Shown piece by piece: positions 37,289 to 42,515 of a stretch of DNA of 42,515 nucleotides. Made by a program: the position numbers and the translations under genes. Below the pieces are notes generated by a model. The model did not search any database. It was not told where the DNA came from and saw only the letters and a program-made list of their open reading frames with translations. Position 1 is the stretch's first letter. Every line of letters starts with the position of its first letter. Source of the stretch: a virus; the IMG/VR virus record IMGVR_UViG_3300045996_000594, positions 1-42,515 of that record; one strand, given 5' to 3'.

Positions 37289-38133
37289 TGGAATTTGCTT
37301 TCTGCCGTTGCGTTAATGACGCGAAGTTCGTCGTTGATGGAATGCTTGAGAGCCTTGTCCAACGGCACATCGGCCAACTCAGCGGCGTCCATCGCGTTCA
37401 TGATGGAACGCTCGATGGCGGCGAACTCTTCGGTCAGCACGTCAAGGAACTGTCGGTTCCATTTGAGTTCCTTCGCCTTGCCGCGATAGAACGTTTTCAG
37501 ACTTTCAAGCTGTGCGAGGGTGTGGCAATCCACGGCATCCTCATAAAGCTGGGCCTTCAATTCTTCGGCGGAACCGTTGTTCTTGAGCCAGTAGGACGTG
37601 CGGGTACCGTCCTCTCGCCATCCCTTCTCGGGCAAGCCGTTCGCTTTTCGGGGAGGGTTGGCTGGCTCGTCCGAGAACTCCTGCCGCATGGTGTTGACGT
37701 ACTTGTTGTCGTCGAACATGCCCATGTGGACATCGGCGCCGACGCCAATCAGCTTGAGGGCGTTCGTTACCGCGTCGGTGAACGCCTTCTTGAACGCCTC
37801 GTCATCGCTCTTGAGGCCGGACGAGAACTTGTTGACGACCTTGTCGCCGCCGACGCCGTAGACGGTCCTCTGGCGTTCTCCGGGGGCATAGGTGTACCAG
37901 ACGGAGGCGGTGCAGTAGACAAGCACTTCGCCCTCCGGGCCGGGAACAACCTGGAATGCTGGCTCACCGACGCCCCAGCCAAGCCCGCAGGGGCCGAACT
38001 CTTCCGTCATGCGCCGGTAGGACCACATAGGCTTGATGGCCGTGCCGGAAAAGCCGCCGCCGCGTTTGAATTGCTTCGTATGCGCGGGATCGGTTCGGCC
38101 AAGGTTATCCCAAAGCTTCGTGTTCTCAGTCAT
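37285..38133 (-). CDS. Rad52-like single-strand annealing protein, 282 aa
   Basis: Phage recombinase-type protein. HTKQFKRGGGFSGTAIKPMW with YRRMTEEFGPCGLGWGVGEP and VYGVGGDKVVNKFSSGLKSD followed by DEAFKKAFTDAVTNALKLIG is the pattern of the Rad52/Sak annealing proteins common in alphaproteobacterial prophages. The C-terminal 90 residues are helical. With SSB and NinB it makes an annealing module. ATG 38133 is used; the frame to 38214 lacks support. Confidence 0.82.
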   Translation of the reverse strand: MTENTKLWDNLGRTDPAHTKQFKRGGGFSGTAIKPMWSYRRMTEEFGPCGLGWGVGEPAFQVVPGPEGEVLVYCTASVWYTYAPGERQRTVYGVGGDKVVNKFSSGLKSDDEAFKKAFTDAVTNALKLIGVGADVHMGMFDDNKYVNTMRQEFSDEPANPPRKANGLPEKGWREDGTRTSYWLKNNGSAEELKAQLYEDAVDCHTLAQLESLKTFYRGKAKELKWNRQFLDVLTEEFAAIERSIMNAMDAAELADVPLDKALKHSINDELRVINATAESKFQ

Positions 38134-38311
38134 TGCGATTGCCTTTCCGTTCGTCCAAAATGATTGTGGCCATGATGTTCTGAGCTCGGTCCAGGCCAAC
38201 AAGCCTTCGGACATCGATGAACGCGGTTCTCAGGTGATAGGTGAGGAAATCCTCATCATCCCCCAAAGCGTTCTTGGGCGCTTCCCGGCTCTCTGTCTGG
38301 ACCGCGCTCAT
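38126..38311 (-). CDS. Hypothetical protein, 61 aa
   Basis: ATG 38311 overlaps the stop of the tiny membrane protein upstream (ATGA), and its end overlaps the Rad52-like start by 8 bases. After an acidic start (NALGDDEDFLTYHL) comes a helix RTAFIDVRRLVGLDRAQNIM. Unknown role, perhaps a partner of the annealing protein. Confidence 0.6.
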   Translation of the reverse strand: MSAVQTESREAPKNALGDDEDFLTYHLRTAFIDVRRLVGLDRAQNIMATIILDERKGNRND

Positions 38312-38391
38312 ACGACGAGGCTCCAAAACCCGATGGCGATAATCACCAGCATCAGGGCGATTGCGGAGGCGATATCCTGCACTGTGTCCAC
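38308..38391 (-). CDS. Tiny membrane protein, 27 aa
   Basis: GTG start, and its stop overlaps the next ATG. MDTVQDIASAIALMLVIIAI then GFWSLVV is an acidic start plus one membrane span. One of four tiny single-span peptides coupled into the leftward early operon or nearby. Function unknown. Confidence 0.45.
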   Translation of the reverse strand: MDTVQDIASAIALMLVIIAIGFWSLVV

Positions 38392-38397
38392 GGTCTT

Positions 38398-38970
38398 CTA
38401 CTCCTGCTCTAATGAGGGTTTGAGGGCGGCTTCGATGGCGTCCATCGCGGTCTTGCCGTGTTCTGAGAACCAAGCCTCATCGCCGTTTGCTGCGCTCAGA
38501 CCGCCCTCTTCTGTGGCCACAAAGACGATCTGCTTGACAACTTTGCGGGCCGTCTCCAGCGCCTTCACCAGTTCCGCTTCTCGCGCGCTGGCGGGCGGGG
38601 CGAGAAGGGCCTCCTCTATTTCCCCGGCGGTTGGCGCCGGAGATGCATCAATCATGGCTGCAAAAATTCGATCCGGCACGAAGCCGTAACTGTTATAGAT
38701 TTCAACTGCAGCATCGTGCATACCCACGTCAGGCTCTTTCAGCACAAGCCGCCAATCGGCAGTCCGACCACGGGCCGGAGTCTCGACAATGGCTGTGACC
38801 ATGCTGCAATCCGTGTCACCCACCGTAGGGGCGGTCGCAGCTGCCTCGAACGCCTCCATAATCGCCCTGCGAGCTGCATGGAGTTCGTCCCTGTCTGCCG
38901 GATCGTCGGAGCGCTCGTAGACGCCTGCTGCGTTTTCAAAGCGGTCGAGTAGGTTGAGTAGGGAGGTCAT
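38398..38970 (-). CDS. Hypothetical protein, 190 aa
   Basis: ATG 38970 with GAGG upstream. The N-terminus MTSLLNLLDRFENAAGVYER is shared with the 25-residue gene at 39167-39244. The C-terminal part, ASAREAELVKALETARKVVK and EHGKTAMDAIEAAL, is a helical module typical of phage composite early proteins. Role unknown. Confidence 0.68.
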   Translation of the reverse strand: MTSLLNLLDRFENAAGVYERSDDPADRDELHAARRAIMEAFEAAATAPTVGDTDCSMVTAIVETPARGRTADWRLVLKEPDVGMHDAAVEIYNSYGFVPDRIFAAMIDASPAPTAGEIEEALLAPPASAREAELVKALETARKVVKQIVFVATEEGGLSAANGDEAWFSEHGKTAMDAIEAALKPSLEQE

Positions 38971-39170
38971 AGGAACCTCGAATAGCTGATTTGGAACCAC
39001 GCAAACCGCGCCCACCAGATTGTCTCGCCGTCGCGACGGGCCTTTTCGGTGAGCGACTTCCGATGCGTGAAGGACGGCATCCAAAACCCGAAAGGGTTGA
39101 GCGTTATGGAAATGCGCGCAGCGCGAAGCGGGTATGGAATGCGCTTCTGAATAAAGTTGAGATGGCTCAC
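38967..39170 (-). CDS. Conserved phage protein, Trp/Arg-rich, 67 aa
   Basis: GTG start with AGGAG upstream. The core FGFWMPSFTHRKSLTEKARR and DGETIWWARFAWFQISYSRF is a pattern I have seen in many small phage proteins, always ending in aromatic, Arg and Ser residues. It may bind nucleic acid or membrane. Start and stop overlap the neighbours by 4 bases. Confidence 0.7.
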   Translation of the reverse strand: MSHLNFIQKRIPYPLRAARISITLNPFGFWMPSFTHRKSLTEKARRDGETIWWARFAWFQISYSRFL

Positions 39171-39244
39171 AGCACCGCTCCTGATGTCTCGTAGGTGACA
39201 GCAGCCTGTTCAAAGCGGTCGAGCATGGAAAGGAGGTCGGTCAT
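39167..39244 (-). CDS. 25-aa peptide, truncated copy of a neighbour's N-terminus
   Basis: ATG overlaps the previous stop and its stop overlaps the next GTG. MTDLLSMLDRFEQAAVTYET parallels MTSLLNLLDRFENAAGVYER of the gene at 38398-38970, at protein and DNA level. It looks like the remnant of a tandem duplication into which the 67-residue gene was inserted, still kept in coupled translation. Confidence 0.5.
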   Translation of the reverse strand: MTDLLSMLDRFEQAAVTYETSGAVL

Positions 39245-39828
39245 GGCTGCACCGACTTCGCGATGGCCTTGCGAGGCGCGTCGGCTATGGCATCTTCAGC
39301 GCGGTCAAAGCACTGCAACGCCTCGTCTCGCGCTGGAGTTTGCGGCATACGCTGAATGATGGGCTTGGCATTCTGTAGATGCCGTATAGCCTCTTCCTCC
39401 GCTTGCCACCCGCCAGATAAGGCCGAACGGATGCGAGCTTCGAAGTCGGCTTGAGCGGCGGCTTTGGCGGCCTCGACAGTATCGAAGCCTGCCCAATCCA
39501 TCGGATCGTGCGCCCACCAAAGAAGATATGCGGGTCCGACACTCTGCCGTACGCTGACCGAATAGACGCCTCCGATCCCGTCAGCGCAGAACAGGCTGTC
39601 ATCCTCGTCAGGGTCTTTGGGGTGGTCGGTGGGTTCCCGCCACTCTAGCGGCTTGACCGCAACGGCCTCCGCCTGCCTCTTGCCGTCCGGCGCTGCCCGC
39701 GCCACGAACCAGTTATCCCAAGCGTCCTGTAAGGCTTGGGCGAGAGAGGCTTGCATCTCATCGCCGTCATCGCCCTTGCAGCCCAAGAAATACTGTGCCA
39801 AGTCGAAGCATTTGCTGTCGTAGGCCAT
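39241..39828 (-). CDS. Hypothetical protein, 195 aa
   Basis: ATG 39828 shares a base with the previous stop. N-terminal SKCFDLAQYFLGCKGDDGDE; a middle module VKPLEWREP with LWWAHDPMDWAGFDTVEAAK and AAAQADFEARIRSAL that is frequent in rhizobial phage proteins; and a helical end. A mosaic of common phage modules; no defined role. Confidence 0.7.
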   Translation of the reverse strand: MAYDSKCFDLAQYFLGCKGDDGDEMQASLAQALQDAWDNWFVARAAPDGKRQAEAVAVKPLEWREPTDHPKDPDEDDSLFCADGIGGVYSVSVRQSVGPAYLLWWAHDPMDWAGFDTVEAAKAAAQADFEARIRSALSGGWQAEEEAIRHLQNAKPIIQRMPQTPARDEALQCFDRAEDAIADAPRKAIAKSVQP

Positions 39829-40010
39829 CAAACTGTCTCCCTGCGAATAAGGGCAATGCGCCGGTCAATTGCTTCGGAACGCCGGATGTGGCAGCTGCCC
39901 AACTTGTGGAAAAAGCTCTGATAGTCGTCCGCCTCCACCTTCCTTGCGAATGTCCGTTGGAACATCGCTTGCGGTGGCATCGTGAGGCTGAAAATCGTTA
40001 CTGTGATCAT
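39828..40010 (-). CDS. Hypothetical protein, 60 aa
   Basis: ATG overlaps the preceding stop (ATGA). MITVTIFSLTMPPQAMFQRT followed by a basic, His-containing part with HIRRSEAIDRRIALIRRET. Coupled at both ends; no family recognised. Confidence 0.55.
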   Translation of the reverse strand: MITVTIFSLTMPPQAMFQRTFARKVEADDYQSFFHKLGSCHIRRSEAIDRRIALIRRETV

Positions 40011-40327
40011 GGCGTGGTTGCCTGAAACTCATCAATGAGCGACAGCAGCAGCTTGGCGGTCGCAACCCGCTGTGGATCGGCGCTCCAGTGCTTGATATCG
40101 ATCTTCGCCTTCTCCCGCTCCAGGCGGACTTCAAGGCGCTTCTTGGTGAAGGCCAGATCGTCCGTGTCCTTGATCCCGTACATGAGGGCCAATCCCCAGC
40201 GGATGTTCGGATAGGGATTGGAGGGGTGGGACTTTACGAACTCGACCAGATCGCCAACGACAGGCTGGCGGAGCTTGGCGAGGACGCGGGTCAGGTCCGG
40301 GATGGTGAATTGCGCGAGGGCGTTCAT
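40007..40327 (-). CDS. Hypothetical protein, 106 aa
   Basis: Starts MNALAQFTIPDLTRVLAKLR and then SHPSNPYPNIRWGLALMYGI, followed by a long basic helix KKRLEVRLEREKAKIDIKHW. Good codon bias. It may be an early host-interaction or DNA-binding protein; not recognised. Confidence 0.65.
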   Translation of the reverse strand: MNALAQFTIPDLTRVLAKLRQPVVGDLVEFVKSHPSNPYPNIRWGLALMYGIKDTDDLAFTKKRLEVRLEREKAKIDIKHWSADPQRVATAKLLLSLIDEFQATTP

Positions 40328-40536
40328 GATTGCACCTGTGCTTTGGAGAGGGCGGTGTTAACTTCACTCCATCCATCTTCGTCAAAACAGGAGAACTCCC
40401 CACTGTGCGCTACGCGCTTAAGGGCCTCCAGCATGGCGGAATGAGTGCCGACCGGCAGAACGATGTAGCCATCGAGCACAAGCTGCATGAAAAGGTCGTC
40501 GCCAATGATGCTGGCTGGAGTGTGTTTCGCATTCAT
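40324..40536 (-). CDS. Hypothetical protein, 70 aa
   Basis: ATG overlaps the stop of the tiny membrane gene. The middle YIVLPVGTHSAMLEALKRVA and the acidic FSCFDEDGWSEVNTALSKAQ suggest a small alpha/beta protein. Not recognised. Confidence 0.6.
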   Translation of the reverse strand: MNAKHTPASIIGDDLFMQLVLDGYIVLPVGTHSAMLEALKRVAHSGEFSCFDEDGWSEVNTALSKAQVQS

Positions 40537-40613
40537 TTCAAAATCCCCATCAGGACATCGAGCCAGATAAGGCCAATGCCTATTGCGGTGGCGGTGAGAG
40601 GGATCGCGGTCAT
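40533..40613 (-). CDS. Tiny membrane protein, 26 aa
   Basis: Starts one base after the preceding stop and its own stop overlaps the next ATG. MTAIPLTATAIGIGLIWLDV then LMGILK is a single hydrophobic helix. Function unknown. Confidence 0.42.
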   Translation of the reverse strand: MTAIPLTATAIGIGLIWLDVLMGILK

Positions 40614-40614
40614 G

Positions 40615-40824
40615 TCACAGCACCTTGATTGCGCCGCCAAAGCCGGCGAGAGGGTTGGGGCGACTGTATCCGCGAGGATGAGTGTGGGAGATCAGCCATT
40701 GCAGCGCCGCGAACCGCGGCATCGCTTTGAGGTCTGGAATTTCGATCTTGTTCGACCGAACCGCGTATGTGGAACCGTCCCATTCGACGTAGCGCTTGGG
40801 GCCACGGTTGCTGCTGCGCTTCAT
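40615..40824 (-). CDS. Small basic protein, 69 aa
   Basis: ATG with GGAGAG upstream. MKRSSNRGPKRYVEWDGSTY starts basic; later IPDLKAMPRFAALQWLISHT and HPRGYSRPNPLAGFGGAIKV. A longer overlapping frame (40610-40894) is a shadow. Not recognised. Confidence 0.6.
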   Translation of the reverse strand: MKRSSNRGPKRYVEWDGSTYAVRSNKIEIPDLKAMPRFAALQWLISHTHPRGYSRPNPLAGFGGAIKVL

Positions 40825-40871
40825 GTCTGCTCTCCAATTTCAGCCAGTAAGCCTTGCGGCGGGTGGCGGGG

Positions 40872-41087
40872 TTATGCCGGTATTCCTGCTTCATCAGCCC
40901 ATTCAGAAAGGGCTTTGAGAAAGGCTCGGAAGTCAGAGGCGGGCACTTCGATCAGGTTGCCGTCCTGCTGCATGGCAACGTGCGTGAGCAGGCCGCTGAA
41001 GGTCGGGCTGACGAAAAGTTCCTCGAAGCCGCCTTCAAAGCTGAACCTGGCGCTGACTTCGGTGGTGGTCTGGATCGTGTGCTTCAT
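40872..41087 (-). CDS. Hypothetical protein, 71 aa; first gene of the leftward early operon
   Basis: MKHTIQTTTEVSARFSFEGG, then FEELFVSPTFSGLLTHVAMQ and a helix FRAFLKALSEWADEAG. Strand-rich with a C-terminal helix. It lies immediately behind the repressor-controlled promoter at 41118-41145, a position where early regulators or host-takeover proteins are often found. No family recognised. Confidence 0.68.
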   Translation of the reverse strand: MKHTIQTTTEVSARFSFEGGFEELFVSPTFSGLLTHVAMQQDGNLIEVPASDFRAFLKALSEWADEAGIPA

Positions 41088-41109
41088 GGCCGTAGCCGTT
41101 CTCCGTTGT

Positions 41110-41126
41110 TGTTAGCGATACTAACA
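41110..41126. promoter_or_regulatory. Operator dyad OL1 (TGTTAG-CGATA-CTAACA)
   Basis: A perfect inverted repeat with 6-base arms and a 5-base centre. The same pattern lies at the repressor/cro junction (42077-42093). It covers the -10 of the leftward promoter, so repressor binding would block the long leftward operon. Confidence 0.75.
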
Positions 41127-41145
41127 TCACAGACGCCGTTGTAAA
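41118..41145 (-). promoter_or_regulatory. Candidate leftward early promoter (TTTACA-N16-TAGTAT)
   Basis: On the minus strand TTTACA (41140-41145) and TAGTAT (41118-41123) are 16 bases apart. They match sigma-70 boxes at five and four of six bases. Transcription would begin near 41110 and reach the first ATG at 41087. The -10 lies within the operator dyad. Confidence 0.55.
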
Positions 41146-41154
41146 CCCCAATTC

Positions 41155-41169
41155 GTCAGTTTGGCTAAC
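41155..41169. promoter_or_regulatory. Operator dyad OL2 (GTCAG-TTTGG-CTAAC)
   Basis: Nine of ten arm positions fit the GTTAG-N5-CTAAC consensus. It lies 29 bases beyond OL1 toward the winged-helix gene and may control that rightward gene or help cooperative binding. Confidence 0.55.
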
Positions 41170-41211
41170 TTTTTTTATTGAGGCAGTCCGCGCAATGCGC
41201 TAGTGTGGCTT

Positions 41212-41550
41212 ATGGAACAATGGATGAAGAATGACCCTGGATTGTCACTGGCTGGGGAGTGGTACCGCGACCGCGACGAGTGGGTTCGGCACATTCTGAG
41301 CCGAGATTATCTGTCCTCGGATTGCCAGCGCGTGGCAATTTTCATCGCGCTGCACATGAACCGATATGACAACCACACCAAGCACCAGCAGACGACAATA
41401 GCCAAGGATTTGCACCTCGGAGTCGCCACCGTGAAGCGAGCCGTGAAGAAGCTCATGCAGGAGGGGTTGATTGACCGGGAGCAGGTAATCCGGGGACGGC
41501 GGAATAGGGCCGTCAACCACTATTTTCTGATCTTCCCGTGGCGTCCCTAA
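41212..41550 (+). CDS. Winged-helix DNA-binding protein, 112 aa
   Basis: VRHILSRDYLSSDCQRVAIF with HQQTTIAKDLHLGVATVKRA, then VKKLMQEGLIDREQVIRG and NHYFLIFPW, form a winged helix of the type found in phage and plasmid replication or regulatory proteins. It may bind the palindromes lying directly behind it. GTG 41203 and ATG 41221 are other possible starts; no strong ribosome site is seen. It is convergent with the repressor gene. Confidence 0.78.
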   Translation: MEQWMKNDPGLSLAGEWYRDRDEWVRHILSRDYLSSDCQRVAIFIALHMNRYDNHTKHQQTTIAKDLHLGVATVKRAVKKLMQEGLIDREQVIRGRRNRAVNHYFLIFPWRP

Positions 41551-41591
41551 GTATCACTGCTGATACTTCGACAAGGTATCACTGCTGATAC
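41551..41591. repeat. Two identical palindromes GTATCACTGCTGATAC
   Basis: The 16-base palindrome (6-base arms, CTGC centre) occurs at 41551-41566 and 41576-41591, 25 bases apart. The period is not a multiple of three, so it is not a coding repeat. Likely binding sites, perhaps for the winged-helix protein just upstream. Confidence 0.8.
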
Positions 41592-41594
41592 CCC

Positions 41595-41620
41595 TAATAA
41601 CGGTAGACATAATAACGGTA
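41595..41620. repeat. Two direct repeats TAATAACGGTA
   Basis: The 11-base repeat lies at 41595-41605 and 41610-41620, 15 bases apart, directly after the palindromes and followed by an A+T-rich stretch. Together they look like iterons beside a replication origin or a dense operator. Confidence 0.7.
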
Positions 41621-41637
41621 CTTATTTGAAGGGATAT

Positions 41638-41674
41638 AGGGCTCTGAGAGAGAAGATTATATCTCTAGCCCTTT
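41638..41674. terminator. Hairpin between convergent genes
   Basis: AGGGCT (41638-41643) pairs with AGCCCT (41667-41672), and inside it AGAGA pairs with TCTCT around an A+T-rich loop. TTT follows on plus and the flank is A+T-rich on both sides. It overlaps the repressor stop codon. Probably a bidirectional terminator for the winged-helix and repressor genes, though the T-run is short. Confidence 0.5.
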
Positions 41675-42006
41675 CGGACAAGACCACGAACAAAACCGAG
41701 GGCCTCGGCCTGCACATCGGCGGGTTTCCCCCTCAATGCGTCGGTGATATCGACCACGATGCCATCGACCAGAGGATTGACCCGCAAAATGTCCCACGGG
41801 TCGATCTGGAACGCGTCGGCAAGGGAATACATCATTTCTTCGGTCAGCGCCGTTTCGCCGCTCTCGATCTGTGAAATGAGGCCGCGCGACCGCTCTACCC
41901 GCTCAGCTACCTGGTCCTGTGTAAGCCCGCGCTTCTCCCGCCACTCCTTCGCGTAGTGCCGAGGCTTGGCGCGTTCCTTGGTGGTTTTGCGGACTTGTTT
42001 AGCCAT
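41665..42006 (-). CDS. XRE-family phage repressor, 113 aa
   Basis: Residues 19-75 are a lambda-type helix-turn-helix: EWREKRGLTQDQVAERVERS, then RGLISQIESGETALTEEMMY and SLADAFQIDPWDIL. The C-terminal 35 residues are only a short dimerisation part; there is no LexA/CI peptidase domain, so RecA-driven self-cleavage is not expected. ATG 42006 has no ribosome site, and leaderless translation as in lambda CI is possible. It is divergent from the Cro-like gene with operators between. Confidence 0.9.
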   Translation of the reverse strand: MAKQVRKTTKERAKPRHYAKEWREKRGLTQDQVAERVERSRGLISQIESGETALTEEMMYSLADAFQIDPWDILRVNPLVDGIVVDITDALRGKPADVQAEALGFVRGLVRKG

Positions 42007-42041
42007 GCTGGCATGATCGCGCCGCAACAATTTTCAGTCTA

Positions 42042-42056
42042 TCCAGCCAAACTAAC
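42042..42056. promoter_or_regulatory. Weak operator-like site (TCCAG-CCAAA-CTAAC)
   Basis: One perfect half-site CTAAC with a degraded partner, in the correct 15-base frame and near the repressor start. It may be a low-affinity site for autoregulation. Confidence 0.35.
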
Positions 42057-42077
42057 AAATTTCGCTTGCAATGTCGC

Positions 42078-42092
42078 GTTAGCCATACTAAC
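42078..42092. promoter_or_regulatory. Operator dyad OR (GTTAG-CCATA-CTAAC)
   Basis: A perfect dyad, extended by one more pair (C at 42077, G at 42093). It lies between repressor and Cro-like gene and covers the region between -35 and -10 of the likely cro promoter (TTGCAA 42066-42071, N17, TAACGT 42089-42094). Confidence 0.78.
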
Positions 42093-42100
42093 GTTGGCGA

Positions 42101-42295
42101 ATGGACAAACTCACCACATGGATGAAAACGGAACGCGGGCGGCTTGCTGAATTGGCGACGGCCTGTGGGATCACTCACGCCGCGATCCTGCAATGGACGC
42201 GTGTTCCAAGCGAACGGGTGGTGACTGTCGAGCGGGTTACGGGGATTCCACGGATTGAACTCCGCCCCGACCTGTATTCGGAGCGGGTCCAATGA
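42101..42295 (+). CDS. YdaS/Cro-like DNA-binding protein, 64 aa
   Basis: Small helix-turn-helix protein: TTWMKTERGRLAELATACGI, then THAAILQWTRVPSERVVTVE and RVTGIPRIELRPDLY, the usual YdaS/Cro layout ending in a segment that names the host-type recognition RPDLY. It would oppose the repressor at the shared dyads. The ATG lies close to the predicted transcription start, so little or no leader is expected. Confidence 0.88.
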   Translation: MDKLTTWMKTERGRLAELATACGITHAAILQWTRVPSERVVTVERVTGIPRIELRPDLYSERVQ

Positions 42296-42297
42296 CC

Positions 42298-42515
42298 TCA
42301 GTGCGCGAGATACCGGATCTTCTGACCTCCGCAGCAAGCGAAGCCCAAAGCCTCCATGGTCTGCTGCATTCCCTTGATAACGGAGGTGCTGTTCAAGATG
42401 AGCCGGGAGACGACGATGTGGTCGTTTCCCACGCCATCGTAGATCGATTTCTGCGTGGCATAAAAGGTGAAGCGATAGACACCGTCGCCCAAGTCTTCGA
42501 TGTCCGCGAGGCCCG
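42298..42515 (-). CDS. Conserved hypothetical protein, 88 aa (3' part; open at the window's right edge)
   Basis: Second part of the gene that crosses the circular join. This copy covers residues from about 17 to the stop at 42298, with SIYDGVGNDHIVVSRLIL, STSVIKGMQQTMEALGF and the Cys-Cys end ACCGGQKIRYLAH. It is tail to tail with the Cro-like gene, with 2 bases between the stops. See the entry at 1-161 for start and reasoning; bases 42404-42515 repeat 1-112. Confidence 0.62.
   Translation of the reverse strand, partial: GLADIEDLGDGVYRFTFYATQKSIYDGVGNDHIVVSRLILNSTSVIKGMQQTMEALGFACCGGQKIRYLAH
42404..42515. repeat. Terminal direct repeat, right copy
   Basis: Repeats bases 1-112 with one difference (g at 42409 against t at 6). 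Joining the copies gives a 42,403 bp circle and restores an intact minus-strand gene. Confidence 0.93.

Noticed and set aside
1-42515. CRISPR array, rRNA, insertion sequence or plasmid partition genes
   Set aside because: None seen: no regular repeat-spacer series, no transposase frame and no ParA/ParB-like protein. The genome appears to integrate rather than persist as a plasmid.

Overview
The window reads as one complete temperate podovirus genome of an alphaproteobacterium. Bases 1-112 recur at 42404-42515 with one mismatch, so the unit is 42,403 bp and closes into a circle; one gene runs across the join. The head and tail genes follow the order of T7-like virions and most resemble the Bordetella phage BPP-1 type (podoviral portal, Bbp19-like protein, scaffold, short capsid protein, decoration protein, tail tubes A and B, three ejection proteins, tailspike). 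Unlike T7 there is a tyrosine integrase, a repressor and a Cro-like protein, and no RNA or DNA polymerase. A DUF982 protein and several protein types I associate with Rhizobiales phages point to a host in the Hyphomicrobiales (Rhizobiales). That host assignment is inference.

Layout. (1) 41088-42295 is the lysogeny switch: a short XRE repressor on the minus strand, a YdaS/Cro-like gene on plus, a winged-helix gene, and two control regions that share the dyad GTTAG-N5-CTAAC. (2) 341-6205 is a rightward, tightly overlapped early operon. It holds small membrane proteins, a NUMOD4-HNH endonuclease, small Cys-rich secreted proteins, a CtrA/OmpR-type winged-helix protein, an adenine methyltransferase, a VRR-NUC nuclease, a replication-like C-terminal domain and a DnaA domain IV protein. 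(3) 6202-6385 is a promoter followed by a terminator/antiterminator-like leader and a 29-residue Gly-rich mini-gene. (4) 6550-22829 holds packaging, head, tail and ejection genes. (5) A strong terminator at 22854 precedes a separate tailspike gene. (6) 25353-27159, on minus, is a surface-modification cassette: O-acyltransferase, NeuD-like acetyltransferase and a tiny membrane protein. (7) 27222-30140 is lysis (amidase, holin, nested Rz/Rz1, extra lipoprotein), then a metallophosphoesterase and small proteins. (8) 41087 back to 30064 is one long leftward operon: many small unknown proteins, Rad52-like annealing protein, SSB, two HNH endonucleases, NinB, two excisionase-like proteins, integrase, DUF551, zinc-ribbon, DUF982 and SLOG proteins.

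How it fits together. The repressor probably shuts both early operons through the shared dyads, much as lambda CI acts at OL and OR. On induction the leftward operon supplies integration/excision and single-strand annealing recombination. The rightward operon supplies DNA modification and factors that seem to recruit host replication proteins. The late region then builds and packages virions. In the lysogen the minus-strand acyl/acetyltransferases may change surface polysaccharide and exclude related phages. No reverse transcriptase, diversity-generating retroelement, CRISPR array, tRNA or rRNA was seen.
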